Shown here: positions 25,309 through 33,088 of the stretch, piece after piece
Layout: each line of letters begins with the position of its first letter
Numbering within the stretch: position 1 is the stretch's first letter
Assembly (NCBI GenBank): GCA_934875675.1
Contig: CAKXIK010000014.1
Coordinates: 14,042-55,952 of the forward strand
Length of the DNA stretch: 41,911 nt
From: an uncultured bacterium
GTDB lineage: Bacteria > Bacillota > Clostridia > Oscillospirales > Acutalibacteraceae
Direction: 5' to 3'
Translations under genes and position numbers: made by a program
Notes under the pieces: model-generated
The model's input: the letters and a program-made list of their open reading frames with translations, nothing else
What the model was told of the DNA's origin: nothing
The model's database searches: none

Positions 25309-25596
25309 GTGAAGAGCATCGTTGAAGAGCGCGCTGTGGAGCTTGCGGAATACATGATTGAAAGCGGCGCGACAGTCCGAAAGGCAGCCAAAAAATTCGG
25401 GATCAGTAAATCAACCGTACATAAAGATGTTTCGGAACGATTGAAATACATTGATCCGCAGCTTCATAAACAGGTGAAGGACGTGCTCGATGTCAACAAG
25501 GCGCAGCGCCATATCCGCGGCGGACTTGCCACCCGAAAAAAATATCAGGATGCACACGACGCTGTTGAACAGTCCCGGAAAGCACAAACTGACTGA
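25309..25596 (+). CDS. spoIIID: Sporulation transcription regulator SpoIIID
   Basis: 95 residues, close to the Bacillus length. SpoIIID is a small DNA-binding protein of the mother cell that acts with sigma E and prepares the switch to sigma K. The helix-turn-helix has the near-invariant FGISKSTVHKDVSERL (about 31-46), and the second basic DNA-contact segment is RHIRGGLATRKKY (about 67-79). The start is GTG at 25309 with GGAGGGG seven bases upstream; an ATG overlaps it at 25307 but is followed at once by TGA. It is divergent from the ribbon-helix-helix/clpB operon and ends at its own terminator. No certain sigma E promoter was identified. Confidence 0.97.
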   Translation: MKSIVEERAVELAEYMIESGATVRKAAKKFGISKSTVHKDVSERLKYIDPQLHKQVKDVLDVNKAQRHIRGGLATRKKYQDAHDAVEQSRKAQTD

Positions 25597-25614
25597 ATTC
25601 CCTGAAAAAATGTG

Positions 25615-25660
25615 CTTCACCCTGTTTCGGTCACGGAAGCGGGGTGAAGTTCATTTTATT
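25615..25660 (+). terminator. spoIIID terminator
   Basis: CTTCACCC (25615-25622) pairs with GGGTGAAG (25642-25649), with further TTTC/GGAA pairing inside; tail TTCATTTTATT. Confidence 0.85.
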
Positions 25661-25719
25661 CAATTTCTTAGCAATTCAGAAAATCAGGTAAAATTAATGA
25701 AGCTTCCTCATAAAATCTC

Positions 25720-25747
25720 TTGACTTCACAAACAAATATGATAAAAT
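25720..25747 (+). promoter_or_regulatory. Promoter of the polyamine operon leader
   Basis: -35 TTGACT, 16-base spacer, -10 TAAAAT. The expected transcription start is near 25754, almost 380 bases before the first operon gene. Confidence 0.75.
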
Positions 25748-25753
25748 AATATC

Positions 25754-26109
25754 GTCGTGTATAGATGTGACTCACTTCTATCATGCAAATATATGACCTA
25801 ACGGATTTTTCCGCAAAACGCTCATCGGACAGGGCTGGTCACTGCCGCAGGCGGCGTAAGCGTCGCGTTATTGATCGAGTTAGAAGCTCAATTTTATAAG
25901 TTGGTTACTTTATAACCAGTGCGGATGCACACCACTTGTGAAACGTTCAATAAGAGTAGTAAAAGTATATTTGCTAAATAGACTCTGAATAAACGGATCG
26001 GTCATATACTATGCAGGTGCAGTTCTGCCCTTGGGTGGTCTGTTCTTTCTTCTACATAATATATTTCCGCATATTCGCAGGCAGTGGTGTATTCGCTGCC
26101 TGCTTTTTT
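25754..26109 (+). ncRNA. Structured 5' leader of the polyamine operon (possible riboswitch, class unknown)
   Basis: About 355 bases between promoter and terminator, far longer than needed for translation. A 9-bp helix TATATGACC (25790-25798) with GGTCATATA (26000-26008) could close a multi-branched domain. Inside are small hairpins: CGGA/TCCG (25802-25813), AACGC/GCGTT (25817-25821 with 25865-25869), TGGTTA/TAACCA (25902-25918), GTGC/GCAC (25919-25930), and AGAGT/ACTCT near 25953-25986 containing TATTT/AAATA. A hairpin ATAGA/TCTAT precedes it (25761-25781). The expression platform would be the terminator at 26077-26109. It lacks the conserved cores I know for lysine, SAM, guanidine, cobalamin, T-box, 6S, SRP, RNase P or tmRNA. 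A free-standing small RNA is the alternative. Confidence 0.55.
26077..26109 (+). terminator. Terminator in the leader, 25 bases before the arginine decarboxylase gene
   Basis: Perfect 8-bp GC-rich stem GCAGGCAG (26077-26084) / CTGCCTGC (26096-26103), 11-base loop, then six T. An upstream CTGCC (26025-26029) can pair with GGCAG (26080-26084) instead, which would break the terminator: a plausible antiterminator. Confidence 0.88.
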
Positions 26110-26133
26110 ATTTTGCAATTGGGAGAAATGAAC

Positions 26134-27591
26134 ATGGATTTAACTGCACAAAAGAGCGCGCCTATCTATACGGCACTGGACCGTTTTCGAAAACAGCGCG
26201 TTGTTCCCTTTGATGTCCCTGGTCACAAGCGCGGGCGCGGAAATCCCGAATTAGTGGAGCTGCTTGGTGAACGTTGCGTAGGCATTGACGTAAATTCAAT
26301 GAAACCGCTGGACAACCTCTGCCACCCTGTTTCCGTCATTAAAGAAGCAGAAGAGCTGGCTGCTGATGCTTTTGGGGCTGCTCATTCATTCTTTATGGTT
26401 GGCGGCACCACCTCTGCCGTTCAGGCAATGATACTTTCTGCCTGCAAAGCCGGAGATAAGATTATTTTGCCGCGCAATGTACACAAAAGCGCAATCAACG
26501 CACTCGTTCTCTGCGGTGCGGTTCCGGTTTATATTGACCCCAAGGTTGACCAAAAGCTCGGGATCCCGCTCGGAATGGAGGTTGCCGATGTGCGCGCCGC
26601 AATGGTGGCAAACCCCGATGCCGTTGCACTGCTGATTAACAATCCCACCTATTACGGCATCTGTTCCGACCTGAAGTCCCTTGTCGCGTTGGCACACGAA
26701 CATGGCATGCTTGCACTGGTGGATGAAGCGCACGGCACCCACCTTTATTTCGGACCAGGGTTGCCCTGCTCCGGAATGGCTGCCGGTGCAGATATGGCTG
26801 CGGTATCGATGCATAAATCTGGCGGAAGCCTGACACAAAGTTCTCTGCTGCTGCTTGGCGCGAACGTCAATGCCCAGCATGTGGGACAAATTATTAATCT
26901 GACACAGACAACCAGTGCCTCCTATCTTTTGATGGCAAGCCTGGATATTTCCCGGCGCAATCTTGCCCTGCGCGGTGCGGAATCCTTTGAAAAGGTTTCC
27001 GGTATGGCACAATATGCCCGCGAAGAGATCAACGAAATCGGCGGCTATTATGCTTATGGAGCAGAGCTGAAAAATGGCGGAAGTATTTTTGATTTTGACG
27101 TGACAAAGCTTGCGGTGTTTACACGTGGAATCGGGCTGACGGGCATTGAGGTTTACGATCTTCTGCGTGATGAGTACGATATTCAGATTGAATTTGGCGA
27201 CATCAGCAATATGCTGGCCTATATTTCAATCGGTGACCGGATTCAGGATATTGAACGGCTGGTGGGCGCGCTTGCGGATATCAAGCGACTTTACTCCAAG
27301 CCGGTTACAAGCCTGTTTACTTCTGAATACATTTCTCCTGCAGTTGTAGCCACTCCCCAACGCGCATTTTATTCCGAAAAGGAATCTCTTCCCATTCGCT
27401 CCACTGCCGGGCGGATTTGCGGTGAATTTGTGATGTGTTACCCGCCGGGAATCCCGATTCTGGCCCCCGGTGAAGTGATTACAAAAGAAATCATTGATTA
27501 TATTTTGTTTGCACAGGAAAAGGGTTGTTCCATGCAGGGACCGGAAAGCCCGGATATCTCTATGCTGAACGTGCTCAAAGAAAGGAGCTGA
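26134..27591 (+). CDS. speA: Arginine decarboxylase (Orn/Lys/Arg decarboxylase, fold I, Bacillus SpeA type)
   Basis: 485 residues. PLP enzyme expected to turn arginine into agmatine and CO2, first step of the operon. The short Gram-positive form lacks the N-terminal wing domain of E. coli AdiA/CadA. Visible motifs are VPFDVPGHKRGRG (about 24-36), VGGTTSAVQAM, the NVHKS stretch, LVDEAHGTHL with the PLP-binding Asp, and SMHKSGGSLTQSS with the Schiff-base lysine Lys228. Family motifs do not separate Arg, Lys and Orn use; the downstream aguA and aguB, which process agmatine, support arginine. The ATG at 26134 has GGGAG eight bases upstream. An in-frame ATG at 26011 has no ribosome binding site and would be translated through the terminator hairpin. 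Confidence 0.92.
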   Translation: MDLTAQKSAPIYTALDRFRKQRVVPFDVPGHKRGRGNPELVELLGERCVGIDVNSMKPLDNLCHPVSVIKEAEELAADAFGAAHSFFMVGGTTSAVQAMILSACKAGDKIILPRNVHKSAINALVLCGAVPVYIDPKVDQKLGIPLGMEVADVRAAMVANPDAVALLINNPTYYGICSDLKSLVALAHEHGMLALVDEAHGTHLYFGPGLPCSGMAAGADMAAVSMHKSGGSLTQSSLLLLGANVNAQHVGQIINLTQTTSASYLLMASLDISRRNLALRGAESFEKVSGMAQYAREEINEIGGYYAYGAELKNGGSIFDFDVTKLAVFTRGIGLTGIEVYDLLRDEYDIQIEFGDISNMLAYISIGDRIQDIERLVGALADIKRLYSKPVTSLFTSEYISPAVVATPQRAFYSEKESLPIRSTAGRICGEFVMCYPPGIPILAPGEVITKEIIDYILFAQEKGCSMQGPESPDISMLNVLKERS

Positions 27592-27597
27592 TATTCC

Positions 27598-28452
27598 GTG
27601 GACTTTTGGTTTAGTGAAATGCACACCGATAATGTCAAAATGTCAATTCGCGTGGAAAAGCAATTGTTCAGCGCGCAAAGTGATTTTCAGCGGATTGATG
27701 TTTTTGACTCACCGGAATTTGGTCGGTTTCTAACCTCGGATGGCAGCGTAATTTTTTCCGAGAAAGATGAATTTACTTACGACGAAATGATTGTTCATGT
27801 TCCTATGGCGGTTCATCCGTGTGTCCGGCGCGTTCTTGTGATTGGCGGCGGTGACGGCGGTGTTGCCCGTGAGCTTTCCCATTATGAAGAAATTGAAACC
27901 ATCGACGTGGTAGAGCCTGACCGGCTTTTTGTGGATGTTTGCCGCAGCTTTTTTCCTGATAACGCCTGCGGTCTTGATGATTCCCGCGTCACTATCTATA
28001 ACGAGGATGGGTTGCGTTTTTTGCGCAGCAAAAAAGATGCTTACGACCTGATTATCAACGACTGTACCGATCCACTCGGTCATGCAGCAGGGCTTTTTAC
28101 CAAGGAGTTTTATGGCAGCTGCTATCAGGCATTGCATGATGACGGCATCATGGTCTATCAGCACGGGAGCCCGTTTTACGATGAGGATGAGGCGACCTGC
28201 CGGGCGATGCACCGGAAAGCATTCCGCAGCTTTCCCATCAACCGGGTGTATCAGGCGCATATTCCAACCTGCCCTGCCGGATATTGGCTCTTTGGATTCA
28301 CCTCAAAAAAATATCATCCCATCCGGGATTTGAATGCAAAACGTTGGAATGACCGCCACATTAAAACATGGTACTATACAACCAATCTGCATACCGGCGC
28401 ATTTATGCTGCCGCGCTATGTGGAGGACTTATTGATTGAAGAGGAAAACTAA
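27598..28452 (+). CDS. speE: Spermidine synthase-like aminopropyltransferase (SpeE family)
   Basis: 284 residues, GTG start with AAAGGAGC upstream, six bases after speA. The Rossmann methyltransferase-like fold has VLVIGGGDGGVARE (Gly83-Gly88), VVEPD for ribose binding, the DCTDPLG catalytic stretch (usually DSTDPVG) and FTYDEMIVHVP (usually Y-H-E-M). SpeE normally moves an aminopropyl group from decarboxylated SAM to putrescine. Two points are odd: no SAM decarboxylase gene (speD) is nearby, and the Gln usual four residues after the DG turn is Ile52 (DGSVI). With a carboxyspermidine pathway in the same operon, it may use a speD product from elsewhere, make another polyamine, or have a changed donor. 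Family membership is clear; activity is not. Confidence 0.85.
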   Translation: MDFWFSEMHTDNVKMSIRVEKQLFSAQSDFQRIDVFDSPEFGRFLTSDGSVIFSEKDEFTYDEMIVHVPMAVHPCVRRVLVIGGGDGGVARELSHYEEIETIDVVEPDRLFVDVCRSFFPDNACGLDDSRVTIYNEDGLRFLRSKKDAYDLIINDCTDPLGHAAGLFTKEFYGSCYQALHDDGIMVYQHGSPFYDEDEATCRAMHRKAFRSFPINRVYQAHIPTCPAGYWLFGFTSKKYHPIRDLNAKRWNDRHIKTWYYTTNLHTGAFMLPRYVEDLLIEEEN

Positions 28453-28472
28453 TCAGAAGGGATGATTTTTAA

Positions 28473-29732
28473 ATGAGCAAGGTATTGATTATTGGCTGCG
28501 GCGGGGTGGCTTCCGTTGCAATTCAAAAGTGCTGCCAAAACCACAAGGTTTTTACGGAAATTTGCATTGCAAGCCGTACCAAAGCAAAGTGCGACGCATT
28601 AATGGAAAAATTAGAGGGAAAAACACCCACAAAAATCACAACCGCGCAGGTAGATGCTGACAATGTGGACGAGTTGACCGCACTGATTCGCAGCTATCAG
28701 CCCAAAGCAGTGTTGAACGTTGCGCTCCCCTATCAGGATTTAACCATTATGGACGCCTGCCTCGCCTGCGGAGTGGATTACATTGACACCGCAAACTACG
28801 AGCCGGAAAACACCGACGACAAAAAATGGCGTGCAATTTACGAAAAACGCTGCAAGGACGAAGGGTTCACTGCCTATTTTGATTACAGCTGGCAGTGGGC
28901 ATACCGCAAAAAATTTGAGCAAGCCGGACTCACTGCACTGCTCGGAACTGGATTTGACCCCGGTGTAACCAGTGTATTCTCTGCTTATGCACAAAAGCAT
29001 TATTTTGACGAGATTCATACCATCGATATTTTGGACTGCAACGGTGGAGACCACGGTTATCCGTTTGCCACCAATTTTAACCCGGAAATCAACCTGCGCG
29101 AGGTTTCTGCCAACGGAAGCTACTGGGAAAACGGGCACTGGGTGGAAACAAAGCCGATGGAAATTAAGCGGCAATATAATTTTCCGCAGGTCGGGCAAAA
29201 GGATATGTATTTGCTGCACCATGAGGAAATCGAATCATTGGCAAAAAATATTCCCGGTGTCAGGCGCATCCGCTTTTTTATGACGTTTGGTCAAAGCTAT
29301 CTGACTCATATGAAATGTCTGGAAAACGTCGGGATGCTTTCCACCAGCCCGATTCAATTTGAGGGACAGCAAATTGTTCCGATTCAGTTTTTAAAGGCAC
29401 TGCTGCCAGACCCCGCCTCACTCGGTTCCCGCACCGTTGGCAAAACGAATATCGGCTGCATTTTCACCGGCGTGAAGGACGGAAAAGAAAAAACAATTTA
29501 TATCTATAACGTATGCGACCATCAGGAGTGTTACCGTGAACTGGGCAGCCAGGCAATCAGCTATACCACCGGCGTTCCCGCAATGATTGGCACTGCACTG
29601 GTTGCAAGCGGTGTGTGGAACAAAAAGGGTGTATTCAATCTGGAGGAATTTGACCCTGATCCTTATATGGATCTGCTCAACCAATATGGTCTGCCGTGGG
29701 TTGTGGATGAAGCTCCGGCAACGGTGGAATAA
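28473..29732 (+). CDS. Carboxyspermidine/carboxynorspermidine dehydrogenase (saccharopine dehydrogenase family)
   Basis: 419 residues. It is expected to condense putrescine with aspartate semialdehyde and reduce the imine with NADPH, giving carboxyspermidine. The Rossmann start is VLIIGCGGVASVAIQKC, then IASRTKAKCDAL for NADP binding, ALPYQDLTIMDACLACGVDYIDTANYEP and LGTGFDPGVTSVFSAYA, all characteristic of this branch (often labelled Lys1). The C-terminal catalytic domain contains GKTNIGCIFTGVKDGK. Putrescine, diaminopropane or agmatine (carboxyaminopropylagmatine route) could be the amine; aguA and aguB in the operon favour putrescine. It starts 20 bases after speE (AGAAGGGATG upstream) and precedes its partner decarboxylase. 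Confidence 0.88.
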   Translation: MSKVLIIGCGGVASVAIQKCCQNHKVFTEICIASRTKAKCDALMEKLEGKTPTKITTAQVDADNVDELTALIRSYQPKAVLNVALPYQDLTIMDACLACGVDYIDTANYEPENTDDKKWRAIYEKRCKDEGFTAYFDYSWQWAYRKKFEQAGLTALLGTGFDPGVTSVFSAYAQKHYFDEIHTIDILDCNGGDHGYPFATNFNPEINLREVSANGSYWENGHWVETKPMEIKRQYNFPQVGQKDMYLLHHEEIESLAKNIPGVRRIRFFMTFGQSYLTHMKCLENVGMLSTSPIQFEGQQIVPIQFLKALLPDPASLGSRTVGKTNIGCIFTGVKDGKEKTIYIYNVCDHQECYRELGSQAISYTTGVPAMIGTALVASGVWNKKGVFNLEEFDPDPYMDLLNQYGLPWVVDEAPATVE

Positions 29733-29761
29733 AGCCCTATATCCCGGAAAGGAATGATCCC

Positions 29762-30889
29762 ATGAAACAAGCAGCATTGAACACGCCGGTATATCTTGTA
29801 GACGAAGCAAAGCTTAAAAAAAATTTGCAGCTTTTGCATGGCGTCCAGGAACGAACCGGGTGCAAAATCTTGTTGGCACAAAAGGCTTTTTCCATGTTTC
29901 GCGTCTATCCGCTCATTCGGCGTTATCTCTCCGGAGCAACGGCAAGCGGATTGTTTGAAGCAAGATTAGCGCACGAGGAAATGGGCGGGGAAAATCACGT
30001 CTACTCCCCTGCGTTCACCGGTGCCGAAATGGATGAGCTTTGCACCATCTGCGACCATATCAGCTTTAATTCCATCGCGCAGCTGGAGCTGCACCGTGCA
30101 AAATGGGAAGCCGCCGGTATCAGTGTCGGGCTGAGAATAAACCCGGAGTATTCCACGCAGGAGGGGCACGCAATCTATGACCCCTGCGCACCCGGTTCTC
30201 GCCTGGGGATTACTCAGGCGAACTTGCCCGAAACGCTGCCCCATGGCGTGGAGGGACTCCATTTTCACACCCTGTGTGAGCAGGATGCCGCACCGCTTGT
30301 TGAAACCTTTGCCGCCGTTGAAGCAAAATTTGGTCAATACTTTTCACAGCTCAAATGGCTGAATCTTGGCGGCGGGCATCATATCACCCGGCCCGGCTAC
30401 GATTTGGATGCACTGGAATCGCTGCTTCTGCGCATCCGCAGGCAATATGGACTGCAGGTCTATCTGGAACCCGGTGAAGCCATTGCTCTCAACGCAGGAA
30501 CCTTAATCACCACGGTTCTGGACATTGTAGAAAACGGACTGCCGATTCTGATTCTGGACACTTCTGCTGCGTGCCATATGCCCGATGTGCTTGAAATGCC
30601 GTACCGACCGCCACTGCAAGGCGGAGGACTGCCGGGTGAAAAAGCATTTACCTGCCGCCTTTCCTCGCGCACCTGCCTTGCCGGCGATGTGATCGGAGAC
30701 TGCAGCTTTGACGCGATGCCGCAGATTGGCGACCGACTGGTTTTTGGGGATATGGCAATCTATTCGATGGTAAAAAACAATACCTTTAACGGGATGCCGT
30801 TACCGGATATTGCGCTTCTGCATGAGGACAGCGACTGTGAAATTATTCGTCATTTCGATTATCAAGATTTTAAGGAGAGACTATCCTGA
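29762..30889 (+). CDS. nspC: Carboxyspermidine/carboxynorspermidine decarboxylase
   Basis: 375 residues. PLP-dependent fold III (alanine racemase-like) decarboxylase, the second enzyme of the alternative spermidine route. The Schiff-base lysine is Lys41 in LLAQKAFSMF. GLHFHTLCE, WLNLGGGHHITR (phosphate loop) and LEPGEAIALN follow; SRTCLAGDVIGDCSF near residue 310 carries the active-site Cys that acts across the dimer. The partner dehydrogenase lies 29 bases upstream. Its TGA overlaps the aguA ATG by one base (TGATG), so the two are translationally coupled. Preference for carboxyspermidine over carboxynorspermidine cannot be read from sequence. Confidence 0.92.
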   Translation: MKQAALNTPVYLVDEAKLKKNLQLLHGVQERTGCKILLAQKAFSMFRVYPLIRRYLSGATASGLFEARLAHEEMGGENHVYSPAFTGAEMDELCTICDHISFNSIAQLELHRAKWEAAGISVGLRINPEYSTQEGHAIYDPCAPGSRLGITQANLPETLPHGVEGLHFHTLCEQDAAPLVETFAAVEAKFGQYFSQLKWLNLGGGHHITRPGYDLDALESLLLRIRRQYGLQVYLEPGEAIALNAGTLITTVLDIVENGLPILILDTSAACHMPDVLEMPYRPPLQGGGLPGEKAFTCRLSSRTCLAGDVIGDCSFDAMPQIGDRLVFGDMAIYSMVKNNTFNGMPLPDIALLHEDSDCEIIRHFDYQDFKERLS

Positions 30890-31995
30890 TGCTGCACACA
30901 CTGCCAAAAAGCGACGGCTTTTTCATGCCGGCTGAATATTCACCCCATCGGGCAACGGTGTTAATCTGGCCGGTGCGCCCCGGCAGCTGGGGAACGGACC
31001 CCACTGCTGCACAACACGCCTTTCTTGAAGTGATGCGCGCTGCTGCAAAAGATGAGACCGTCTATTTGCTTGCTGACCCTGCACATTTTGACGAAGCAAA
31101 AGCTGTTGCAGGGAACATCGCAACGGTTCTGCAAATGGACAGCGATGATGCATGGGCACGCGATACCGCGCCAACCTTTGTGACCAACGGCAAAAGCGTT
31201 CGGGGAATCAATTGGCGTTTTAATGCATGGGGCGGCACGGTGGACGGGCTTTATGCGCATTGGAAAAAGGACGATGCCCTTGCCGAAACACTTTGTGAAA
31301 CGCTGGGCTACCCCTGCTACGATGCCGGTAATTTTGTATTGGAGGGCGGCTCCATCCATTCCGACGGCGAGGGAACGCTGTTGGTGACAGAGACCTGCCT
31401 GCTCAGTGCGGGACGCAACCCACAACTGACCCGTGAGCAAATTGAACAAAAACTATGCGATTATCTGGGTGCAAAAAAGGTGCTCTGGCTCCCCCGCGGA
31501 ATCTACCAAGACGAAACCAACGAGCACGTGGATAACATCTGTGCATTTATATCTCCCGCCAACGTTGTGCTTGCGTGGACGGATCGTCCCGCCGATCCCC
31601 AATATGCGCTCTCCTGCGCTTCCTTGAATTATCTGCAGCAACAAACTGACGCAAAGGGGCGCAGGCTCACTATTCACAAATTGCCGATTCCAGATGTGCC
31701 GGTTTGCTGCAGCGAAGAGGATTGCAGCGCCTATTCGTTCGAGCCGGGAGAAGATACCCGAGAACCCGGAGAACGACTGGCGGCAAGCTACGTTAACTTT
31801 TATTTTACGAATCATTCTGTGCTTTTGCCGCAATTTGGCGGCGAGAATACAGAAAGCGATCTGCGTGCAGTTAAGATAATGACCGCACTTTGCCCCAATC
31901 GCCGCATTGTGCCGATTGATGCCCGAGCGATTTTGCAGGGTGGCGGAAATATTCATTGTATCACACAGCAGATTCCGAAAGGAGAACCGCAATGA
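30889..31995 (+). CDS. aguA: Agmatine deiminase
   Basis: 368 residues, family-typical length. Guanidine-modifying beta/alpha propeller enzyme (agmatine to N-carbamoylputrescine and ammonia). Active-site signatures are DDAWARDTAPTFV (Asp and Arg), FNAWGG, FVLEGGSIHSDGEGT (Glu, His), DETNEHVDN and the catalytic Cys357 in GGGNIHCITQQ at the C-terminus. It overlaps the decarboxylase gene upstream by one base and the amidase gene downstream by four (ATGA), so all three are coupled. The TAAGGAG before it lies inside the previous gene. Confidence 0.96.
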   Translation: MLHTLPKSDGFFMPAEYSPHRATVLIWPVRPGSWGTDPTAAQHAFLEVMRAAAKDETVYLLADPAHFDEAKAVAGNIATVLQMDSDDAWARDTAPTFVTNGKSVRGINWRFNAWGGTVDGLYAHWKKDDALAETLCETLGYPCYDAGNFVLEGGSIHSDGEGTLLVTETCLLSAGRNPQLTREQIEQKLCDYLGAKKVLWLPRGIYQDETNEHVDNICAFISPANVVLAWTDRPADPQYALSCASLNYLQQQTDAKGRRLTIHKLPIPDVPVCCSEEDCSAYSFEPGEDTREPGERLAASYVNFYFTNHSVLLPQFGGENTESDLRAVKIMTALCPNRRIVPIDARAILQGGGNIHCITQQIPKGEPQ

Positions 31996-32867
31996 GCAAA
32001 ACAACCATAGCCATTATTCAAATGAGCTGCAATGAGCGTATGGAAGAAAATTTGGATCATGCTGAACGTCTGGTGCGTCAGGCTGCATCCTCCGGCGCAC
32101 AGATTATTTTGCTGCCGGAGCTTTTTGAGCGGCAGTATTTTTGTCAGCAACGGCAATATGAATTTTATGAATTTGCCAAGCCCACTGCGGAAAATGACGC
32201 AGTCAAGCGTTTTTCTTCTGTTGCAAAGGAGCTCGGCGTTGTAATTCCCGTCAGCTTTTTTGAGCGCGACGGAAACCGGCTCTATAATTCAGCAGCGGTA
32301 ATCGATGCAGACGGAACGCTGTTGGGTGTATACCGTAAAACGCATATTCCGGACGATCATTATTATCAGGAAAAATTTTATTTTTCTCCCGGCAACACCG
32401 GATTCCGTGTTTGGAAGACGCAATTCGGAAATATCGGAATCGGGATCTGCTGGGATCAGTGGTTTCCCGAAACCGCGCGCTGCCTTGCAATCGGCGGCGC
32501 AGATATTCTTCTTTACCCCACTGCAATCGGCAGTGAACCCATTCTTGGCTGTGACAGTTGCGCACATTGGCAGCGCACCATGCAAGGGCATTCCGCCGCA
32601 AATGTGTTGCCGGTTGCCGCAGCCAACCGGTATGGTACCGAAAATGTTATGCCCTGTGATGCAAACGGTGGGCAAAGTTCCTCGCTCCGCTTTTACGGAA
32701 CCAGTTTTCTAACTGATGAATTTGGTGCCGTTTTGCAGCAGGCTGGTCGTGACTGCGATTCGGTCCTGACTGCTTCCTATGATTTTGATGAAATTCGGAA
32801 AGAGCGCCTCTCCTGGGGGCTCTTTCGTGACCGCAGACCCGAATGCTACGGCGAAATATGCCGATAA
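31992..32867 (+). CDS. aguB: N-carbamoylputrescine amidase
   Basis: 291 residues. Nitrilase-superfamily amidohydrolase that releases putrescine, CO2 and ammonia from N-carbamoylputrescine. The catalytic triad is visible: Glu43 (LLPELFE), Lys116 (YRKTHIPDD) and Cys153 (GICWDQWFPE). HWQRTMQGHSAANVLPV and AANRYG are typical of the plant/bacterial AguB group. AAAGGAG precedes the ATG, and the start overlaps the aguA stop as ATGA. It is the last gene of the operon and is followed by a terminator 14 bases on. Its product putrescine is the expected substrate of the carboxyspermidine dehydrogenase encoded earlier in the operon. Confidence 0.96.
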   Translation: MSKTTIAIIQMSCNERMEENLDHAERLVRQAASSGAQIILLPELFERQYFCQQRQYEFYEFAKPTAENDAVKRFSSVAKELGVVIPVSFFERDGNRLYNSAAVIDADGTLLGVYRKTHIPDDHYYQEKFYFSPGNTGFRVWKTQFGNIGIGICWDQWFPETARCLAIGGADILLYPTAIGSEPILGCDSCAHWQRTMQGHSAANVLPVAAANRYGTENVMPCDANGGQSSSLRFYGTSFLTDEFGAVLQQAGRDCDSVLTASYDFDEIRKERLSWGLFRDRRPECYGEICR

Positions 32868-32881
32868 AAATTTGGTTTAAT

Positions 32882-32929
32882 ATGCTGCTGAAGTGCCCTG
32901 CAGGATCTTTTCTTGCAGCGGCATTTTTC
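32882..32929 (+). terminator. Terminator of the polyamine operon
   Basis: ATGCTGCTG (32882-32890) pairs with CAGCGGCAT (32916-32924, one G-U) around a 25-base loop with an inner CCTGCAGG; tail TTTTC. The 340 bases from here to fbp otherwise hold only the fbp promoter and a long AT-rich leader. Confidence 0.75.
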
Positions 32930-33059
32930 TTTGCTCGGCTTTTACTCTCCATCATATAATCAAAATGTCTTTATCCTAATAATCTTTGATCATTCTTATC
33001 CGTACTTTTCAGATGATTAACGTTTCGTATCAGAACTGTTTTCTATCATCTGTAACGAC

Positions 33060-33088
33060 TTGCAGAATATTACCGATTGCATTATAAT
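33060..33088 (+). promoter_or_regulatory. fbp promoter
   Basis: -35 TTGCAG, 17-base spacer, perfect -10 TATAAT. The leader to the fbp start is about 175 bases; I see no clear riboswitch or operator in it. Confidence 0.7.

Noticed and set aside
26030..26040. TTGGGTGGTC resembling the T-box core GGGTGG
   Set aside because: The usual ACCGCG continuation is missing, the terminator 5' arm does not overlap it, and no stem I with specifier loop and AGTA motif is seen upstream.
26011..26133. In-frame 41-codon N-terminal extension of the arginine decarboxylase
   Set aside because: The ATG at 26011 has no ribosome binding site, the extension would be translated from the terminator hairpin, and the ATG at 26134 has a well-spaced GGGAG and fits the family start.
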